Positions 33,699 to 36,870 of a DNA stretch of 36,870 nucleotides are shown here, in pieces. Numbering within the stretch: position 1 is the first letter of the stretch; every line of letters begins with the position of its first letter. A program made the translations under genes and the position numbers. Origin of the DNA: a bacterium (lineage in GTDB: Bacteria; Zixibacteria; MSB-5A5; WJJR01); contig JAKAKI010000076.1 of the NCBI GenBank assembly GCA_021813505.1, forward strand, positions 1 through 36,870, in the 5' to 3' direction. The notes under the pieces were generated by a model. The model made no database searches. It worked only from the letters and a program-made list of their open reading frames with translations, and was not told the origin of the DNA.

Positions 33699-34202
33699 AT
33701 GACGAATCAGACGACAGAACCGCAGACGGGATCAACTCCCGCAAACGCTACGCCCAGCGATCCTGGGGAGGTGCTCCTCAAGTGGCGCTCCCACCCATTG
33801 GCGCAGGGCGGGAAGCGGCTCTGGATTGTCGTGGCGGCGTTGGTGGTCTTTCCGGTTGGCCTGACGTTGCTCTATGGCCCCTTCTTTGGGCTGTTGGCGC
33901 TGATCATCCTCGGCGGATCGATGGCGCCGTATTTTCTCCCCACCGACTACACATTCTACGCCGGCGGCGTCGAGTCGCGGTTTATCGGCGTGAACCGCCG
34001 CTTCACTTGGGAGCAATTCCGCAGTTTCTACCGGGATCGCAACGGCGTTCTCCTCTCCCCTTTTCCGCAACCGTCGCGCCTGGAGAATTTCCGGGGCATT
34101 TACCTGCGCTTCGGCACCAGCGCGGAGGAGGTCATGCGGATCGTCGCGGAGCGTGTGAAGCGTGCGGCAGACAGCCCGGTAACCGGGAGTGCGGGCACAT
34201 GA
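33699..34202 (+). CDS. Membrane protein of unknown function
   Basis: A 167-residue protein. After a Thr/Pro-rich N-terminus it has two adjacent hydrophobic segments (LWIVVAALVVFPVGLTLLYG and FFGLLALIILGGSMAPYFL, about residues 41-80). A cytoplasmic or periplasmic beta-rich domain follows (YTFYAGGVESRFIGVNRRFTWEQFRSFYRDRNGVLLSPF), resembling the PH-like layout of small membrane-anchored proteins. The stop overlaps the next start by four bases (ATGA), so the two genes are likely coupled. I do not recognise a named family. Confidence 0.65.
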   Translation: MTNQTTEPQTGSTPANATPSDPGEVLLKWRSHPLAQGGKRLWIVVAALVVFPVGLTLLYGPFFGLLALIILGGSMAPYFLPTDYTFYAGGVESRFIGVNRRFTWEQFRSFYRDRNGVLLSPFPQPSRLENFRGIYLRFGTSAEEVMRIVAERVKRAADSPVTGSAGT

Positions 34203-34639
34203 GCTTTCGTCGCTGGTTTGAGTCACGCCCGGCGGCGCTCTCGACGGAAGAGCCGCTGACAGAGGTCGAAGCGGGGATTGTCGAGAAGATCGCCGCCAAG
34301 GTTGTGTCGCTCAAAATGACAGTTCCGGCGATTCTCTTCCTCGAGTCGGTCAAACCGCTCAATTTCATCGGCGCGCAGGCGCTGGTCTTCTTCGAACCGT
34401 TCGTACAGACGCTCTTCAACTTCAAGGAGTATGACACTTTTCGCCTGATGATGGAGCGTCGCGAGAATGTGGAACGATTGTTGCTGAAGATCGAGGAACT
34501 CGACGCAAAGTTGCTGGCCGAGGAGAAGGCGGCGCGCAAAGCCCGCCGCGAGACCGCCCGTCAAAACCGGTGGAAGTGGTTTCGCAAGAGCGAGCGGCCA
34601 CCAACACCGGACAGCCAGCCGCCCACCAGCACCAAGTGA
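34199..34639 (+). CDS. Hypothetical protein coupled to the membrane protein
   Basis: A 146-residue protein. Residues 21-100 hold a helical region with a hydrophobic core (KMTVPAILFLESVKPLNFIGAQALVFFEPFVQTLF), then a charged coiled-coil-like tail (MMERRENVERLLLKIEELDAKLLAEEKAARKARRETA) and a Pro/Ser end. The central part resembles a membrane-associated domain. The start overlaps the upstream stop by four bases. No family recognised. Confidence 0.6.
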   Translation: MSFRRWFESRPAALSTEEPLTEVEAGIVEKIAAKVVSLKMTVPAILFLESVKPLNFIGAQALVFFEPFVQTLFNFKEYDTFRLMMERRENVERLLLKIEELDAKLLAEEKAARKARRETARQNRWKWFRKSERPPTPDSQPPTSTK

Positions 34640-34772
34640 GTCGGAGTCGCGGCATTTGCCGCTGTTCAGAATTCTGGCCAAATCGTCAATAAGTGTTGAT
34701 TTGCGGTGAAAGGCCCCTATATTGGCGCCCCGTCCGAGGAACTGTCCGCGGCTGTGTCTGAAGGAGGCATCG

Positions 34773-35321
34773 GTGATTGTTGCCAAAGAGATTTTTCTGA
34801 CCAAAGGCGTTGGGCGCCACAAAGAGCGTCTGTCGAGTTTTGAGCTGGCCCTCCGCGACGCCGGGATCGCGCATTTCAATCTCGTCACCGTATCGTCGAT
34901 CTTTCCACCGCACTGCAAACTGATCTCGCGTACGGCGGGACTCAAGAAGATGACACCGGGTCAGGTGGCGTTTGTGGTGATGAGCCGCAACGAGACCAAT
35001 GAACCCTCGCGACTGATTTCGGCCGCGGTCGGTCTGGCGATTCCCAAGGATTCCACCCAGGTGGGTTATCTGACCGAGCACCACGATTACGGCATGACCG
35101 AAAAGCGCGCCGGGGATTACTCGGAAGATTTGGGCGCCAGCATGCTCGCCACCTCGCTGGGGCTGGAACTTGATCTCGACAAGAGCTGGGACGAGAACAA
35201 GGAAGAGTGGAAGATTTCCGGGAAGATCTACCGCACGTGCAACATCACCCAATCGGCCGTCGGTGACAAGAATGGTCTGTGGACGACCGTGGTAGCCGCG
35301 GCGGCGATGATTACTGAGTAA
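34773..35321 (+). CDS. Pyruvoyl-dependent arginine decarboxylase
   Basis: A 182-residue proenzyme that would make agmatine from arginine for polyamine synthesis. The self-cleavage site is LVTVSSIFPP: the chain should break between S41 and S42, and S42 becomes the pyruvoyl group. Other family blocks are present, including FVVMSRNETNEP and TEHHDYGMTEKRAGDYSEDLG. GTG 34773 is chosen because AAGGAGG lies 5 bases upstream; an in-frame start at 34722 would add 17 untypical residues. A strong terminator follows. Confidence 0.9.
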   Translation: MIVAKEIFLTKGVGRHKERLSSFELALRDAGIAHFNLVTVSSIFPPHCKLISRTAGLKKMTPGQVAFVVMSRNETNEPSRLISAAVGLAIPKDSTQVGYLTEHHDYGMTEKRAGDYSEDLGASMLATSLGLELDLDKSWDENKEEWKISGKIYRTCNITQSAVGDKNGLWTTVVAAAAMITE

Positions 35322-35346
35322 TTCCAAAAGACAGGCTCGTGACATC

Positions 35347-35383
35347 AGTAGGCCGGACGGCGACGTCCGGCCTACTTCGTTTT
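35347..35383 (+). terminator. Rho-independent terminator of the decarboxylase gene
   Basis: A perfect 13-bp stem (35347-35359 with 35364-35376) with a 4-nt loop is followed by TCGTTTT. Confidence 0.75.
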
Positions 35384-35609
35384 GGGGAGATGCACATCGA
35401 GTCCCGATCTGTTTGGCGCAGGGTTTGAGGCGAGGGAGGGCGATCCGCCGCAACTCCGCCCTGTTCCGACACGTAGGTGATGAGGAGCCAGGTGCAATCG
35501 AGGTAACGGCAACTGTGCGGGAGCGCTCCGGGACTACCTGTCGTTTGTCGCTTGTTCAATTGCCATGGACGCTGTCATTCCGTATCCTGAACGCCAGAGG
35601 ATCGACCTG

Positions 35610-36870
35610 ATGATCGGCCGGACATTCCTGCATTATCGCATCGACAAGCAACTGGCCGCGGGTGGCATGGGAGAGGTCTATCTCGCCACCGACACAAAGC
35701 TCGATCGCCGGGTGGCGCTCAAACTCCTGCCCGATTCTGTGTCGGCGAACCCTGATGCCCGGGAACGGCTGATCCGCGAGGCCAAAGCGGCATCGAAATT
35801 GAATCACCCCAACATCCTGACCATCTATGCGGAGGAAGAGGCCAACGGCCAGGATTTGATTGTCATGGAGTATGTGCCGGGCGTGACGCTCAAGGAGCTG
35901 ATCGAACGGGGCGAGGTGGGGCTCAGCGATGCGATCGAAATCGCCCTGCAAATCGCCGAGGGACTGCGTGCCGCCCACGAGGGCGACGTCATTCATCGCG
36001 ACATCAAACCCGCCAATATCGTGCTCACCCCCGAAGGCCGGGTCAAGATCATGGACTTTGGGCTGGCCACCTGGCGGGGGACGAAGGAACAGCGCGACAA
36101 GAGCACCGTGTCGGGGACCATTGCCTACGCCTCTCCCGAACAGGTTCAGGCACACGATCTCGATCACCGCACCGACATCTGGTCTTTTGGCGTTCTGCTC
36201 TACGAGATGCTCGCGGGGCATCGGCCATTCGAGGAGGAGCATTTCACGGCGTTGGTATACTCCATCGTCCGGGAGACTCCACCACCACTAGCGCATTTTC
36301 GACCGGATATCCCGGCGGAACTCCAGCAGGTGACCGACCGGTGTCTGGCCAAAAACCCAGACGGCCGTTACCAGACCGCCGTGGATTTGATCGCGGATCT
36401 GAAGCGGGCGCGCAAGGCGCTCGAATCCGCCGGCGTCGCCGCGGCGCACCTGCCGGGTGAACGGCGCCCATCGATCGCGGTCCTGCCGTTTGCCAATCTC
36501 AGCGCCGATGCCGAGCAGGAGTATTTCTGCGAGGGGGTCGCGGAGGACATCATCAACGCGCTGACCCGCGTTCAAGGATTGCACGTGGCGTCGCGGACCT
36601 CGGCATTCGCCTTCAAGGGGCATGCCGAGGATATCCGCAGCATCGGCCAGAAGCTGAACGTCGAGACACTTCTGGAAGGAAGCGTACGCAAGGCCGGCAA
36701 CAAGATCCGGATCTCCGCGCAGTTGATCAATGTCTCCGATGGCTACCACCTCTGGTCCGACCGGTTCGATCGTGACATGGAAGACGTGTTCACGATCCAG
36801 GACGAAATCGCCGCCAGCATCACGCGGGCGTTGCAGGTGATTCTGAGCGAGGACGAGAAGCGGGCGATTG
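35610..36870 (+). CDS. Serine/threonine protein kinase with C-terminal TolB-like region, cut by window end
   Basis: The first 420 residues are visible and the frame is open at the edge. The N-terminal kinase domain starts MIGRTFLHYRIDKQLAAGGMG: Gly loop G18-V23, ATP-binding K38 in VALKLL, catalytic HRDIKPAN (129-136), DFG (149-151), SPEQ in place of APE (175-178) and D189 in TDIWSFG, so it should be active. From about residue 288 a TolB/adenylate-cyclase-associated region follows (SIAVLPFANLSADAEQEYF, then LEGSVRKAGNKIRISAQL and GYHLWSDRFDR). TPR repeats usually follow in such proteins but would lie beyond the window. No transmembrane segment is seen so far. AGAGG lies about 9 bases before the ATG. 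Confidence 0.9.
   Translation, partial: MIGRTFLHYRIDKQLAAGGMGEVYLATDTKLDRRVALKLLPDSVSANPDARERLIREAKAASKLNHPNILTIYAEEEANGQDLIVMEYVPGVTLKELIERGEVGLSDAIEIALQIAEGLRAAHEGDVIHRDIKPANIVLTPEGRVKIMDFGLATWRGTKEQRDKSTVSGTIAYASPEQVQAHDLDHRTDIWSFGVLLYEMLAGHRPFEEEHFTALVYSIVRETPPPLAHFRPDIPAELQQVTDRCLAKNPDGRYQTAVDLIADLKRARKALESAGVAAAHLPGERRPSIAVLPFANLSADAEQEYFCEGVAEDIINALTRVQGLHVASRTSAFAFKGHAEDIRSIGQKLNVETLLEGSVRKAGNKIRISAQLINVSDGYHLWSDRFDRDMEDVFTIQDEIAASITRALQVILSEDEKRAI

Overview
The window looks like chromosomal DNA of a GC-rich Gram-negative bacterium. It encodes two RND-type efflux systems, a TolC-like outer membrane factor, several lipoproteins with clear lipoboxes and a probable outer-membrane beta-barrel. 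No phylum marker can be read with certainty. The Ser/Thr kinase fused to a TolB-like region, the pyruvoyl-dependent arginine decarboxylase, the bifunctional-nuclease domain protein and the WGSS/HYDG-repeat lipoproteins together remind me of deep-branching FCB-type candidate phyla (Zixibacteria-like). That placement is inference only.

Layout. 1-1053: end of an M16 peptidase gene with its terminator. 1096-1512: a cluster of palindromic repeats. 1557-2223: an F420-reductase-like oxidoreductase with terminator. 2471-4103: a probable type II restriction-modification pair, convergent and overlapping. 4239-10440: a complete tripartite RND efflux operon (TetR, TolC-like, adaptor, pump, all on the minus strand) with palindromic TetR-type operators before tetR and before the tolC-like gene. 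10608-14734: two paralogous lipoproteins, each with 14 WGSS/HYDG repeats, separated by a small GIY-YIG nuclease gene bounded by inverted copies of a palindromic repeat. 14759-18187: a SAM methyltransferase, an unknown beta-barrel protein and an unknown lipoprotein. 18232-19543: a decayed adaptor/RND gene fused by internal deletion and frameshifted. 19667-24651: a heavy-metal RND locus (Cys-rich small protein, CusB/CzcB-like adaptor, CusA/CzcA-like pump) behind a near-consensus promoter. 24966-26369: a DEAD-box RNA helicase. 26370-27039: a repeat-dense gap. 27040-29608: an intact DUF486 membrane protein gene, an AbiE-type toxin-antitoxin pair, and a broken second copy of the DUF486 3' end. 29644-30414: an HNH endonuclease. 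30705-33138: a housekeeping run of pth, rpsF, rpsR, rplI and a BFN-domain protein. 33431-34639: three small unknown proteins. 34773-35321: arginine decarboxylase. 35610 to the window edge: a Ser/Thr kinase.

Two themes stand out. First, accessory modules (R-M, GIY-YIG element, toxin-antitoxin, HNH) sit between housekeeping and efflux genes, often with repeats or duplicated flanks. Second, at least five palindromic repeat families fill the gaps. One (1096, 24674, 26416, 33262) has arms that co-vary between copies. Another (1195, 12375, 12505, 12905) appears both as REPIN-like inverted pairs and as terminal inverted repeats around the GIY-YIG gene. No rRNA, tRNA or CRISPR array was recognised.
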